NCBI GenBank assembly: GCA_003667245.1 | Contig: RCNN01000163.1 | Location: 1-59,115 of the forward strand | Direction: 5' to 3' | Source of the DNA: Heterostelium multicystogenum | Taxonomy: Eukaryota; Evosea; Eumycetozoa; Acytosteliales; Acytosteliaceae | Length of the DNA stretch: 59,115 nucleotides | Shown: piece after piece, positions 12,646 through 24,226 of the stretch | Layout of the letters: every line of letters begins with the position of its first letter | Position numbering within the stretch: the stretch's first letter is position 1 | Made by a program: the position numbers and the translations under genes | The notes under the pieces: generated by a model | Told to the model about the DNA's origin: nothing | Seen by the model: only the letters and a program-made list of their open reading frames with translations | Databases searched by the model: none

Positions 12646-13121
12646 ATGGGAACGGTTAAAGAATGTAAAATGAAAGCTTTGGAACTTTTGGAGACTCCTC
12701 CTTCTTTGTTAGCTACTTTGTGAAAGAACTTGTTTGAATAGACACCACACCTCTGGTGCAGAGATAGCTCCACCAAATGAAGATTTCGAAGCACAATTGT
12801 TGATGGAGCATTTGATAAATGTGTTGAAATCTCTGGATTATTAGAAAACCTCCATCTAAAAATGAAGTACAACCCTTTTCTTTAGTATCCATGGTGATTG
12901 AATACTAGAAAGAAAGTGCACATGTGAAGGATAAGAAAATAATAAGCTCACTCATTACCAATCCAGCTGGTGCAGTTGATTATGGTAAACGAAGAAGAAA
13001 GAGACAAATGGGAGGAACTTCCTATGGAGTCAATGAAGGTAAGAAGAGAAGTAGAGAACAACAATTAGAAGAGTATAAAATAATATTGGTAATTGATTTA
13101 TTAACTAATTGTGTTCTGTAA
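12646..13121 (+). CDS. Small gene of unknown function with basic C-terminal region
   Basis: Not recognised. Reading from ATG 12646 gives MGTVKECKMKALELLETPPS. After a frameshift comes HTSGAEIAPPNEDFEAQLLM and a Leu-rich helix, and after another frameshift SLITNPAGAVDYGKRRRKRQ, a strongly basic, possibly nuclear-localising segment. The reading is open in pieces only, so at least two single-base errors or small introns interrupt it. The end may be at the stop at 13121, or a GTAATT donor near 13091 may lead to an exon I cannot see. Confidence 0.4.
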
Positions 13122-13204
13122 ATAAATGGAGCTTTATAAATTTATTTTTATATGATTTGAATCAATAAATGGAAATTTTATACTAATCAATCACAAATAA
13201 AATA

Positions 13205-13831
13205 TCTCCATTGTTAGCATTTAAATTTTGTCTATATCTTGCAATATACTGTGGCGATATATTCCTTTGATATGTTTGGAGCAACACTTTTTACATAATG
13301 TGAATCTAAGTTATTTCCATCCATTTGAGTTGAAGGATGGGAATCTTGAAAATCTAAATTCTTTGAGATCTTGTATTGTTGCCCATAAATTATTGTTCCA
13401 ATTGATCCTTTTCATCAAATCTTTCCACGCCAAATTTTGGTCATACTTAATTTCCTTCCACATAATTGGTAAACTGTTGTACCATCCCCAAGTACTTGTC
13501 GGCACAAAAACTTTTCAACTTGTCTTCCAAGCTCTCCAAGAATAAGTCTTTCATGTCTGAGTTCGTAATTTTCTTTGAGGGATAATATTTCTTTTTCTAA
13601 GCTTTCTATTGTGAATTTATTTCTGATTGTTCATCAATAGTTTCTTTAAGGATAATATTTCTTTTTCTAAACTTTCTATTTTTACTTTCATTGAAGTTAT
13701 TTGTTCTGATTGGTCTTCAATAGTTAAGGCTACTACCTCACCTGAATGTTCTTCAATATATTTAGAATATTTATCTCTCAATTCTTCTCTTTCTTTTTCA
13801 AGTTTTTGAATTTTTTTGAGATATCAGACAT
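13205..13831 (-). CDS. Coiled-coil protein with small C-terminal domain, broken by frameshifts
   Basis: From ATG 13831 the reading is MSDIS, then after a slip at a 7-base A/T run QKLEKEREELRDKYSKYIEE, a charged coiled coil of about 100 residues. A further segment contains ELRHERLILGELGRQVEKFL and CRQVLGDGTTVYQL, then a Trp/Asn-rich part (WKEIKYDQNLAWKDLMKRIN) in another frame. The heptad motif SLEKEILSLKE is present twice (see the repeat entry). At least three frameshifts are needed. Dictyostelids carry families of short coiled-coil proteins like this, but I cannot name one. It may be a real gene with sequencing errors or a decaying family member. Confidence 0.42.
13547..13690 (-). repeat. 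Imperfect direct repeat in coiled-coil gene
   Basis: A block of about 40 bases, read on the plus strand as gataatatttctttttcta followed by a ctttctatt segment, occurs at about 13580-13612 and again at about 13650-13682. Each copy encodes the heptad-type motif SLEKEILSLKE on the minus strand, so this looks like a local tandem duplication lengthening the coiled coil. Confidence 0.6.
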
Positions 13832-13974
13832 AGTTATATTTATGTTATAAAATGGTGAAGAAAAAAAATTGTTAAGAAATTTTAAAATAATTATGTAGCA
13901 GTGACATTAAAATGGATCACTATTTTGTCGACTGACTTTACATTATTAAAAATGATTAACTACTTGAATCTCCA

Positions 13975-14551
13975 GAGGCATCAAGATAGAAGCATCCACC
14001 TCTCTGAGCGGAACCAGACAAAATACGTCCATTAAAAGGAAATCTTTGCTTTTATGGTTATAACTTTAATTTGCTCAATTACTGCTTCATACTTGACCAG
14101 TAATGACATTTCTGACTACAGAGAATGGCATGTAATAAATGCTCCTCCCATACCAAATTGGTATGACAAAGCAAAGTTAGGATAATAGGTTGCAAACAAT
14201 TAACTTTAAAATTAATAAAAAACTCTAACCAAACTCTATTTTATTCTTATTCATAAGTTTTATTCATTGGTATTGTATCTGAAAGTATTCATCATAGATA
14301 TAGAAAAATACATTAACTGTTATTTATAATTACATATAGGGGTGTACTGCTTTTGCAAAAACTAGTGAACCATCAGCAGAATGGTATTGGGATACCTGGA
14401 AATATAATACTGATGGTGGATGAACAGCTGAATAACATAATAGATCTTTTGGACCCAATTTTATAATATTGACTTTGCAAGCATGTAATTTAACAATATT
14501 GTTTTTATAAATTAGTTTATTGTTTTTTATATAAACTTTTCTTTTATTCAC
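13975..14551 (-). pseudogene. Possible broken gene, two coding-like segments
   Basis: Two minus-strand segments look coding by composition. One, at 14480-14330, contains KLGPKDLLCYSAVHPPSVLY and ends after AVHPYM. The other, at 14200-13975, contains FALSYQFGMGGAFITCHS and, in another frame, RFPFNGRILSGSAQRGGCFY with a stop at about 13975. Between them lies AT-rich DNA. They could be two exons of one small gene with frameshifts, or remnants. No family was recognised. Confidence 0.22.
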
Positions 14552-14614
14552 TATTTATTGTTTATTTTATTTATTTATTCACCTTATTAAACTTTTATTA
14601 TTTCATTCTTATCA

Positions 14615-15514
14615 ATGACTTCATTCAATGAAAAGCCCCCCAAAGATTGGGAATGGATCGAATTTTTCCGAACAAACTATCCAAGTGTCACTATATTAGA
14701 CTTTGATCAATCATTTGCTGTCAAAGGTGCTATTCATGTAAAGTTTGATGACATTCAAGATCGTAAAAAAACTATCACTCACCCAATCAAGTGCCCCTGC
14801 TCGTAAGCTTCACAAACCAATATCCAAGCAACGTCGAATTCAATACTAACAATTCTTTTTCTTATTTTACTCTAATTATATTATCAATTTAGGTTATAAG
14901 ACAGTTTCATATGAACCCATTACAAAGACATTAGATGATCTCATAATTAACTTGGCTTCCTTAAAGGATGCAATAATTGTCACAGATTACAGAACACATA
15001 TCATCAAGCTCACCTCCACTCTTGATAATATCAGATACTATTTTGCAAACTCCTTCGATGTTAAGATCACTGACAAAGATGTAATTCTCAAGAGAATTAA
15101 CGAATTTACAAATGAACTTGATACAATTAACAAACAACTTGATCAACTTCACACCGAAATTGTATCCATTATCACTGATCTACCAAATACTTCCAAACAT
15201 CAGAAGCTAAGTTCCAATCTCAAGTTAATGCTCCAATCTTCAAATTGCAAGTCGATATTGTTGAGCTCTTGGAGAAACTGGTTAAAGCATTCTGTAGGAA
15301 AGAGGAAAAAGAGATAAAACAAATAATTCTTGACATCATCCAAACATTCAACAATATTCACTATTATGAGGCTATAATTGGAAACGATGTTTACATACAA
15401 ATTATTGTTGGAGACTGTGTCGAATCTGGAAAAAGTTTCGAAATAATTCTCAAGGCCATTAAGAATTTGATCAAGTACGCCATCCATCAACTTAGAGTTC
15501 ATTTCCTTAGATAA
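14615..15514 (+). CDS. Protein of unknown function, mostly helical
   Basis: Not recognised. ATG 14615 begins MTSFNEKPPKDWEWIEFFRT, followed by VTILDFDQSFAVKGAIHVKF. A donor GTAAGC near 14805 and an acceptor TTTAG near 14892 suggest an intron, although the phase does not join cleanly without a frameshift. Exon 2 continues with YKTVSYEPITKTLDDLIINL and a long helical, coiled-coil-like region (NEFTNELDTINKQLDQLHTE). After a further slip near 15230 comes KLQVDIVELLEKLVKAFCRK and the C-terminus ending at the stop at 15514. The size would be about 260 residues, with no signal peptide or membrane segment. Confidence 0.55.
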
Positions 15515-16016
15515 CACAATGCATATTGCACCCACTTCATTTTGTAAATAAATTTTAATTTTTGTTGTCACAAAAGTTCATTTCCATTCTAATCAATTGT
15601 TATAATATGTATTATTACTAATCACTATTTTCAAATTATTCATTCTATTGGACCATATCTATGAACTGACAAAGATAATGATTTTTCTTTTGAGATGGTC
15701 AAGAGCTTTATTCACATGAATCCATACTATTCAGTACAGTACATTGATTAACCCATATTCATCTATATATATGATAGTATTAAATACTATTTACTACAAT
15801 AATTGTTGTTTAGACCAAAAATGTAAAAATACAAAAAAATAAAAATAAATACAAAATTTTAAAAGTTTGGATTCCCGCCAAAAAGTAAAGAAATTCAAAT
15901 TTGAATTTAAAATATTAGTCTCTAAACCAATTGGTTTAATTATGTTGATAAAGTATAGTTATTGATAATATATATTTATATTTATTAGTTTATTAGATTT
16001 GCATGAACCAAGCAAG
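15515..16016. other. Intergenic region
   Basis: About 500 bases of strongly AT-rich DNA with A-runs around 15825-15860 and a TATA-like stretch near 15970. It should carry the promoter of the following plus-strand gene. Nothing else recognisable. Confidence 0.5.
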
Positions 16017-17832
16017 ATGTTGACATACAAAAAGAGAAACTCAACCTATAAAAGGAGACAGACTGTTGCAAGACCACCTGAAACAAGTATCTCATCTCTT
16101 TCCAATGCAACCCATCTATTGGTGCCTGATGATACTAACTAATTAAACTTTTATTCAGTTACTTTTAATTTTAAAAAAGAGAAAAGACAAAGATGAAGAA
16201 AGCAACAATACCAGCAATATTATTAATAACAATGTTGCTTTAAGTGATGATTCATTAGCTCCAGTTGCTGCTACAGCTACAAATACAACTCCTACTGTTG
16301 AAAAATCAAAAGTTGCTGATCAGCAACAACAAGCCATTACAACAGCCCAAGAGTCAGTCCAGCAGCAAAACATTCCTTTGTCACCAACTTCATTGTCAAT
16401 TGAAAATACATCGATGCTTTTTGAATAATATCAATATCAATACTCCGCCCTCCCCAACTTCGATTATTACAAACTCAAGTGACATATCAGTCAGCAACTC
16501 TATTGCCAGTGCGCAAACTCCATTGCAATCCAAAAAACCCAATATGACACCCAATAACAAATCTACCAGCAAATCAAAAGACGCATCAAAATCAGTCACT
16601 CCAGCTTCAACTACCAAAAAGATAAAAGTAGAACATGCTGTGGAAACTCCAAAGCCTCAACCTGCTCCTGTAGTAGCTGAGCCAGTTAAAATATTAGTTG
16701 GTAAAGATACAAAAGACATTCTAGAGATGCTGAGACCAATATTGGAGCAACAAATCAAGATTTCATCACCTGCATTAAAACCATTTTGTAAGTCTCTTGG
16801 CTAAGCTATAGGTTGCTTGTCCTATTGATTATTAACCTCAACTATTTATATAGTGAGAGAATGTTGCAAGAAGTTTACAACGGAAATTACTAAAAAGCAT
16901 GTTATCAAAGAAAATAGTCCCCAACATATCCAGCAATATCAATTGCTTTTATCGCAACAACAGCAACTCTATCAGCAAAAACTTGCGGTCATACAACAGC
17001 AACTACATGAACAGCAGCAAATAGAACAACAGAACCTTTTACAGAAACAAATTAACGAATCCATGAAACATTACAACAAAAATGTCAAGGTCATCGAGGT
17101 TGAAAGAAGAATATCCACATTGGTGTCTCTCATTGACCGATGGAAGAAGGAAGAACAACAGTGGACATCTATATTATCGGAATTTACACAACTTAATTTA
17201 CCAAACAATAGCAACAACTGTAATAATAACAACAACCCAAACAATGTAAATTTGAATGCATCGATTCTCAAGACACCGTCAAGATCGACTCGAACTGCTC
17301 CAACATTGAACTCTACTGCCAAGAAGAAACCACCTCCACAAGTTATGATGACACCAATACATACAAAGCCAATTAATCTTACATCAAGCTTCCTTTCAAC
17401 ACTTTCTACACCTGCTCCCCCAACTCTCGCCATTGAGGAGCATAAACAACAACAACAGCAACAAGAATTGGTTTGAAGATCCAAGGATTTCAGCATTAAG
17501 AGACTCCATTCTTTCCATCACAATGAAGGTAAGTTGAAACTTTTAACAACACAATGTATTTGTACTAATCTCTTTAACGATCTTTTATCTATAGTTGGAC
17601 GAGGTAGTACCAAGATTAAAACAAGTTCAACATACAACATTAGAGATACAAAACTATAGTAATGAGTTATCAATGTATTTCCACGACCAGCTATTCACCA
17701 AACAACACAAAAACATCAACCAAAACCAACAAGCTCATAATGAACTTAAAGTCATTGTCAATTGCAATCGAAAAAGATAAACCAACCACGAGTGACACCA
17801 GTATAACAACTGAGAGTGACCAGGCACACTGA
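16017..17832 (+). CDS. Gln-rich coiled-coil protein, possible Dsn1/Mis13-like kinetochore subunit
   Basis: ATG 16017 gives a basic N-terminus (MLTYKKRNSTYKRRQTVARP). An intron lies around 16140-16175, then Ser/Thr/Pro/Gln-rich disorder, then KDTKDILEMLRPILEQQIKI, an intron at about 16792-16853, RECCKKFTTEITKKHVIKEN, and a Gln-rich coiled coil. RRISTLVSLIDRWKKEEQQW follows, then an Asn-rich linker with SP/TP sites, an intron at 17528-17595, and a final helix (LDEVVPRLKQVQHTTLEIQN). The order of basic N-terminus, helical bundle, a helix with RW...W before a second helix, and a C-terminal helix is reminiscent of Dsn1 in the MIND/Mis12 complex. No single decisive motif is seen, so this is a tentative suggestion. 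Frameshifts lie near 16425, 17470 and 17740; the last exon may end at 17780 or, after a slip, at 17832. Confidence 0.45.
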
Positions 17833-17932
17833 TACCTAAAATAAATAACTGAGATTTGTTTCATTCACATTTTCCAAAAGTTCATGCCCATCCTCCTTGA
17901 AAAAACAAAACATACCCTTGTCTTGATTAAAA

Positions 17933-19373
17933 ATGAGTAATAATAAGAAGAGAGCAATCACTGAAGTTGATCAAGATGAACCAATCATCCCAATAAATAA
18001 CACATCTAAAACAGTAGTACTAATAATAATAGTAAACAATCATCAATCAAAGATGAACATTTCCCAGAGGATGATGAAATTAAAATGACTCTTGAACAAT
18101 GGAAAGAGGAACTTTATGATAACCATAGATCATCTTCAATGTATGCTTTACACAATGTATATGTCAATCACCTTATGAATGCTAATAGCTTTTCCATCTA
18201 GCAATCAATTGTCAAAAGCAGAGTATCAAGAACAAACAAAGACTTTCTTAGTTCTGAGTAGAAGAGGTAAATACTATGAGAGTTTTGGTCATAATGTTGG
18301 TGGCAAACTTTACCTCTATGTAGAAGAAGCAATGTATTTAGCATCAGTTGGTTCGCTTGAAATTTACTACAAAGGAAGTCCTCTTGTTCTCCAAGAGGCT
18401 TACAAGCTGTTCGAAAAAGATTATTGTGACTTTTCATTCACCAAGTATCAGGTGTACTCCTATTTAAAGAAGCAAGGCTATCATTTACTAAGATATGTAA
18501 ATCAATCATCAGTCTCTCAATCTCGTAACACCACCAAGTATCCTATTTTTACAGAGAGTGAGAGAAATAGAATATTAAAGTCGATACCCAAATCAACAAT
18601 CAACGATACCAGCAACAAAGACATATCGATCTCTGCTAGATCAACACTCAGAGACAAAAAATCAAAATGCTCAAGGAACTGGTGGAATCCAATGGAGGAT
18701 GTCAGTGATTGCATCAATAATGATATTTACCAACTGTACTTGGAGTGCAGTGAAACATCGAATTTGACCAGTGTTAACTATCATGTTTCAAGGCAAATAG
18801 AATATCAAAACCAACAGCACAACACCAGAAACAATAAGATAACCAATAGATTCAATAACAACCAGGATAACAACTATATAATATTACCATCTAAGTTTAA
18901 CGAGAATAATAACGATGTACTGAAAATGAAATCACTAGTCAATATCGCAAGTCAACTAAATAATAATCAAACATTGAATTCGATTAATAGAAGACTCCGT
19001 ATCTTTTCACCTATTCCAAAAGATGCTGCTATCACAAACGTTGGAAATGAAGATATCTTACAGATAGATTATAATGTTTATAAACCTGGTGCTTTTAAAA
19101 AGACTTCACCTGGCAAGCCTGATTTTAGAATAGTTATTAAAACGTATGTTGATATCAGATGAATTAGATGCATATAATGTCATGACTAATGAATGGCAAT
19201 ACTAAATCCTCCTCTAATCTTTTAGATTTAAAGAGAGAGTTCCCTGCTTCAAAGATATTAAAAGACTGTTGAACCAGAATGACGATGATGTACCTTTACG
19301 ATTCTGTGCTGTATCAATGAACGATATATCATTTTTTTCCTTAGAAATAAAAGATATTCTTTCGCTAGAATGA
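17933..19373 (+). CDS. sen54: tRNA-splicing endonuclease subunit Sen54
   Basis: Structural subunit of the tRNA-splicing endonuclease (Sen2, Sen34, Sen15, Sen54), which excises introns from pre-tRNAs. The Sen54 N-terminal domain is clear at 18260-18510: GKYYESFGHNVGGKLYLYVE, EEAMYLASVGSLEIYYKGSP, LVLQEAYKLF and FTKYQVYSYLKKQGYHLLRY. A poorly conserved Asn-rich middle follows, then the C-terminal endonuclease-like fold: SPGKPDFRIVIKT, an intron at 19144-19225, and FKERVPCFKDIKRLLNQN ... PLRFCAVSMNDISFFSLE, ending at the stop at 19371-19373. Sen54 is known as a non-catalytic subunit. ATG 17933 is preceded by an A-rich leader and followed by a KKR-rich, acidic tail-like N-terminus. Frameshifts lie near 18030 and 18195. 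Confidence 0.88.
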
Positions 19374-19523
19374 CTCTAACCTAAATAATCAATCGTTCCC
19401 CAATGACTCACACCTTCCAATTTTTTATTTATTTTTTTAGTTTGTGAAAAAATCATTAATGATAATGTTAAACTACATTGATAAATGTTGGTGTATTAAT
19501 TTATTAATAATCAAATCAAAAGC

Positions 19524-20476
19524 ATGTCTGAAGTTGTAAATGAAGAAAGCAATAGCTTATCGAATGATAGTGATCTGTTAAATAGCGATGAAGCCAATAC
19601 TATAAGAAGAAGGAATATATTTACTGATCATGATGATCAACAACAACCTACTATTGAAGAAATAGAAGAAAACTCTACACAACCTCAAACAAAGACAACA
19701 ACAACAACTACTACTACAACTACCACTACCACTACTTCAAGCGATTCGATAAATAGCAAGAATGCTACACCTTTGGAAAAATCTGAAAACAATCAGTTCG
19801 AATGTAATATTTGCTTTGATGATGTATCAGAACCTGTAGTAACTCAATGCGGTCATTTGTTTTGGTAAGTGGATTCAATAGCTTCTTAGTCATTGATAGA
19901 ATCTAATCTCAAAATCAACAGCTGGTCATGTATATTTCAATGGCTACAATATAATGCTAGCCAACAATGTCCTGTTTGCAAAGCACCTGTTACAGAAGAG
20001 AAACTAATACCAATATATGGAAGAGGTAGCAATGCTACTGACCCAAGAAAAAATAGATCTATACCACAACGTCCTCCTGGAAGACCAGAGCAACAACCAC
20101 AGAATCAAAACAATTCAAATAGAACTTATCCTGTATGTTTATAATTTTTAACTTTAATATAATTCTATGCTCTAATACCAAAGTTTAATAGGACGTGTTT
20201 GGTGCAAATCAATGGAATACTCAATTTGGAAATGTATCAATATCAGCAGGTTTTGGACTTTTCCCTGGCTTATTTGGACTTCATTTTTTACCAACAAAAT
20301 AATAACAATCGTATGTTACAATCATTTTGGTTGGAGAATATTATAACTAATATCTATTTTTGAAAATTCAAGGACAACAAACCCAACAAAATAGTACCGA
20401 ACTTGAATCATTACTTTTATCTAGAATATTCTTTGCAATAGGTATAATAATACTCTTTTTTGTTTTGGTAAATTAG
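19524..20476 (+). CDS. RING-finger tail-anchored E3 ubiquitin ligase, RNF5/RNF185 type
   Basis: Predicted ubiquitin ligase of the ER or mitochondrial outer membrane, the role of RNF5/RNF185/RMA1 proteins in ER-associated degradation. A disordered N-terminus with a poly-Thr tract is followed by a complete C3HC4 RING: CNICFDDVSEPVVTQCGHLF, then C-WSC across an intron, then CPVC. After the RING comes KLIPIYGRG, characteristic of this family, a Pro/Gln/Asn-rich spacer, GFGLFPGLFGL, and a C-terminal hydrophobic helix (LLLSRIFFAIGIIILFFVLV) ending two residues later. Introns at 19865-19921, 20133-20191 and 20311-20372 join in phase, except that a run of T near 20290 carries a one-base slip. The N-terminus is longer than in animal RNF5. 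Confidence 0.87.
19691..19740 (+). repeat. Threonine-codon tract
   Basis: A run of ACA, ACT and ACC codons gives about 15 consecutive Thr residues in the disordered N-terminus of the RING ligase. The codon mixture suggests an older or selected tract rather than recent slippage. Confidence 0.75.
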
Positions 20477-20614
20477 ATTAAACATTTGTAAATAAACGAA
20501 TTCTTCACAACAAAATAGACATTTGGGTTTCAATTTGGAATATATTTAGTAGTAGAATTACAAGTTAATTAAATTATTATATATGATTGTGTTGATAGAC
20601 AAGAAGGAACTGGT

Positions 20615-22960
20615 CTACTTGGGCAAAACTGTATCATGTGAAATGTCCAAATTTTTGATTGGTTCAAAGTTGTCGATTTTGAGGTCGGTTAAAAACAATG
20701 AGATCTGGTGCACCTTGAGGAAGTTGTAATGAATTGGTTGATACTTCATAATATTGGAAATTACTCTATAAAGCAATCTTCTCTTATTCAAATCAATCAT
20801 TCCATTTACTTTATCCGCTGTTCCTTCATCGACAAATACCAAATCTCTCAAATGAATACCCCTATGGAAAAAGAATGTACAATGTTAATATCTATTTGAG
20901 ATTGAAACACACATCAAGATTTACTTACAAAAATGGTATACATGGTGGCTTTGCATCCTTATACGCCAATCTATATGCTTTAAAGTTATAGTCAGAGTGG
21001 AATAGTTTCTCTAGATCTGCATATGTCTCTTGTTGTTGTTTACTCAAATCCTTTCGTACGGCCTTTGTTCTCCATACCAAGGTATTATTAATACCACCAA
21101 AAATTGCCATAAGAGAATGATAGTTGTTAAGTGTTTTCAAATGCTAGAGGAAAACAAATAGATTAGAAAGATATTCTAAATTAAGGCAGTCTAATTGGAA
21201 CATACTTCTGAGATCTTCAAGAATTTTTCCTAATAATTTTGATTTTCCTTTGGTTTGTTGTTCATTAAGTAAAGAAGAGGCGACCCATTTGGTGAAATCG
21301 TTGAATCTTTTCATCATTGCCAAAAGATTTGGTGCTTTTGATCTATATATTGTGGTTTATTCCATCCTCTAATTAAGAATTCTTGTGACTGTTTTTTTTG
21401 AGTTAGGATGTGGAGTTCAATTATAATTATATAACTGGTACATACTTTAATACTTCATACATCTGGAAATCGATTAAACAAAGTTCTAGCAATTTCTTCT
21501 TCGTCTATATCGTCAAAAGTTAAAGTGGATGAAAATATATTCTTTGGTACTTTTGGTTCAGGTGGAATCTTTTAATACTGGCTCTTTCTTCTTTGCACTT
21601 ACTTCTTGCTAAAAATTTTATGATTGTAATTAATATTATTGCATTTCATAGGTATTTCGGTTGAAACATACAGTCTTTGCAATTAAAGTTCTCAATTTCT
21701 TAGCCCATGGGTTAGACCATCTTTAACCATCTGATTATCAATGAAATTGTTCAAGTTTGCCAATAGCTTCTCATTGAAATCCTGGGGCTGTTGTTCAATC
21801 CAGAAATTCAAAAATATGACAAACATTCCTTTGTCGGTATGCTCTTTGGGTTGGTGAATTGTAGATTTGTATCAACCTTTGATAGAATTGTTTCTGCAGT
21901 TGTGAATGATGGATAAGTTAAGAAGAAAATCTTTTAAATTCACTTGTATCTATAGTTTATAATGTAAGAGGTTAGCCAATATTTAAATAGATCGTGTCAA
22001 TCACGTACCAGTTGCAGTTGGATTTGTAGCCAACCACCAAATTAATTTGTTAAGAGTAGCAGCTTGAATTGTGTTATTCTCTGTATTCTTTACCATATTG
22101 ACACGAGAGGTGTCATTGAGATCGTCCCAGATATTCTTGTCTTGTTCCTCTTGATCGTTGTCTTGGTCAGAAACATATGCGTGATATGCTTGTACTTCTG
22201 GATCACTCTCCATGGCTTCATCGAGTGGTCCAACCAATTGTTAGCTTCTTTAATACCTATTCTCAAGAGAGTAGGCAAACTTTCTTTCTCAACCTCATGT
22301 GGTACAACTTTAATAAAATGTTAATCTAATGAATCGTTAGTGGACTCTAGAGAAGGATAAACATACATTTTATGCTGCATTCCTCTTGAATCTTATTCAA
22401 GGTAGTTGATAGATTCTCTTCATACAAATATTGCATAATCATTTTAATAATACTTGATCGAAATTACATGACTAGCTTCTGTCTTTGCACACGCTCTATT
22501 TCTAGAATAAGATTTAGTGTTGTTGATTGGTCTAATTCTTTCACGTAACTCCAATATATCTGGATGCTTTTGCATCAACGTGCAATCCATTCATTAGGTG
22601 GAATATTTAATTCTAGATTTCATATTAATTTTAGTTTGCGAGCAGTTGAATGCAGAAAACGAGTATTATTTACCTTCGATTGCATCAGATGCACTTATAC
22701 CAGATGACAGTGAGCTAACAAGTCCTTTCTTTGGTGTCAATAGTAATGCTACCGCTGTTGCTACTACCGAAACTACCATTTAATCCAGAAGAACTTGAAT
22801 TTCATCTTTATATTTCAATATTATCTGTTATTTTATTTTACAGTATCTCCCAACTAATTAATTATAACTATTGGTTCTATCTATTGATTATTTAGGTAAA
22901 TGATTTCTTTGCTATTGTTGTTATTGTTGCTTTGTGGTTAATCCAATTAAGCCTTCTCTA
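20615..22960 (-). CDS. LisH-domain Ras guanine nucleotide exchange factor
   Basis: Predicted activator of Ras GTPases, part of the large dictyostelid RasGEF family used in chemotaxis and development. The C-terminal Cdc25 domain is clear: KLLGKFLKISEHLKTLNNYH, SLMAIFGGINNTLVWRTK, NFKAYRLAYKDAKPPCIPFL, then HLRDLVFVDEGTADKVNG, with the stop at 20615. Upstream is the RasGEF N-terminal (REM) region (22000-21700: LLTYPSFTTAETILSKVDTN). Further upstream is a LisH motif (about 22460-22380: MIMQYLYEENLSTTLNKIQE) preceded by RERIRPINNTKSYSRNRACA. A Ser/Gly-rich N-terminus reaches about 22800. Introns with GTAAGT/GTATGT donors divide it (around 20925-20860, 21205-21140, 22010-21950, 22370-22320). Frameshifts lie near 22580, 22470, 21790 and 21590. 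The true start is uncertain, perhaps near 22960. Which named Gef it matches cannot be told. Confidence 0.82.
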
Positions 22961-24226
22961 TTATAGTTGTTGTTGTTGATGGAGATGAGTGTATATATAA
23001 TATTAAAATTAACAATAATAATAATAATACTATTAATAATAATAAAGTTGTTGTTTGTGATTGTATAATGAAAATAACAATAAAACTAGATATATAAAGT
23101 CAGGTTGTGTTGTTATTTATATGATTTGATTTTATATCTATCTGTTTATTAGTTTAGCACAAATTAAATCTAGTATCAATTTTTTTTTGTTTTTTTTTTT
23201 ATTGATTTTATTGATGTGGGTTAATTTTTTTTTTTTTTTTTCAATTCAAATATTGAATTTTGGTGGTAAAACACAATCCGTAATTATTAGATTTGTTAAG
23301 GCTATCCAGGCAGATTGTGGAAGGTTAGTTTAAGCACGGAATAGATCATGTTTTAAAAATCGATCTAATAAACCCCAACGTTTAGAGATCAAAAGTACCA
23401 TTGGTTCTGTTTTAAAAACAGACCGACAGATAGATAAACCCATATCCAAAGATTAACTTGCTTTTCCATTATCTTCAGAATGAATTTATTACGATTCTCT
23501 CTTTAATTAGAGTATATCTTATTATAAGCGTGCTACTACTTCTATCAAATGACTTATTTCTAAGTGACAAAAACCCACTACAATAAAACCATCATCATCC
23601 CACACCAACAAAGTTAACTTTTAGAAACTTTTAAATTAAGTTATAATTTGTTGTGTTGTTGTTTTTTGTTTTAAAAAAATAGGTTGATTTTAAAATAACT
23701 GTAATACCACACCACCCTGTATTATTAATAATGAATATACCTATCTTTTATTATATTTATTATTTGAAGATATTAATACAATAATATTGGTAAATATATA
23801 ATGAGATGTTAAGTTTAAGGTGATCAGTAGGTTGTTTCTTTAATTTTTCTATTAATAATAATAACCACCAATGCATCATCCCAACATAAAGTTTAAATAG
23901 ATAATTATCTTTCAAAATATCCAAGTTGTATAATAAAACATCACAAAACCAATTGAAAAATCCCAACAACAATAGTTCTGAAATAGTGTTCTCTTCTCTT
24001 CTATTCCTCGGATTTTTCCAACTCCAAAACAAAAGAAAGGTTCTGAATCACACTTTTTTTTAGAGCTGTCAAATTTTTTTTTGCAGTTTCTGCCTTCTTC
24101 GCAAAGGAAAAGTGTAAAGAGTAAACTTCAAATACACTACATACCAAATATATATTTGTATATAGATATTATAATATTACTTACATTTGTACATAATTGT
24201 AATATTAGCTGTGGTGTGTGCAAATC
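22961..24226. other. Intergenic region with homopolymer tracts
   Basis: About 1.25 kb between divergent genes, so it should hold both promoters. It contains long T runs (23178-23200, 23226-23241), ATA/TAA runs near 23005-23045, and a GC-richer island at 23265-23440 with short inverted repeats, for example TCTGTTTT/AAAACAGA around 23406-23422. A TATA-like ATATATATTTG at about 24146 precedes the phospholipase B-like gene. Confidence 0.5.

Noticed and set aside
23253..23336. Open plus-strand stretch reading GGKTQSVIIRFVKAIQADCG
   Set aside because: No start codon, very short, and no coding sequence on either side that it could splice to. Kept only as part of the GC-richer island.
23760..24032. 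Minus-strand open stretch of 90 codons between the RasGEF and phospholipase B-like genes
   Set aside because: Its composition matches the AT-rich spacer (Leu, Ile, Asn, Tyr from AT-rich codons), it overlaps the expected promoter and no domain is seen.
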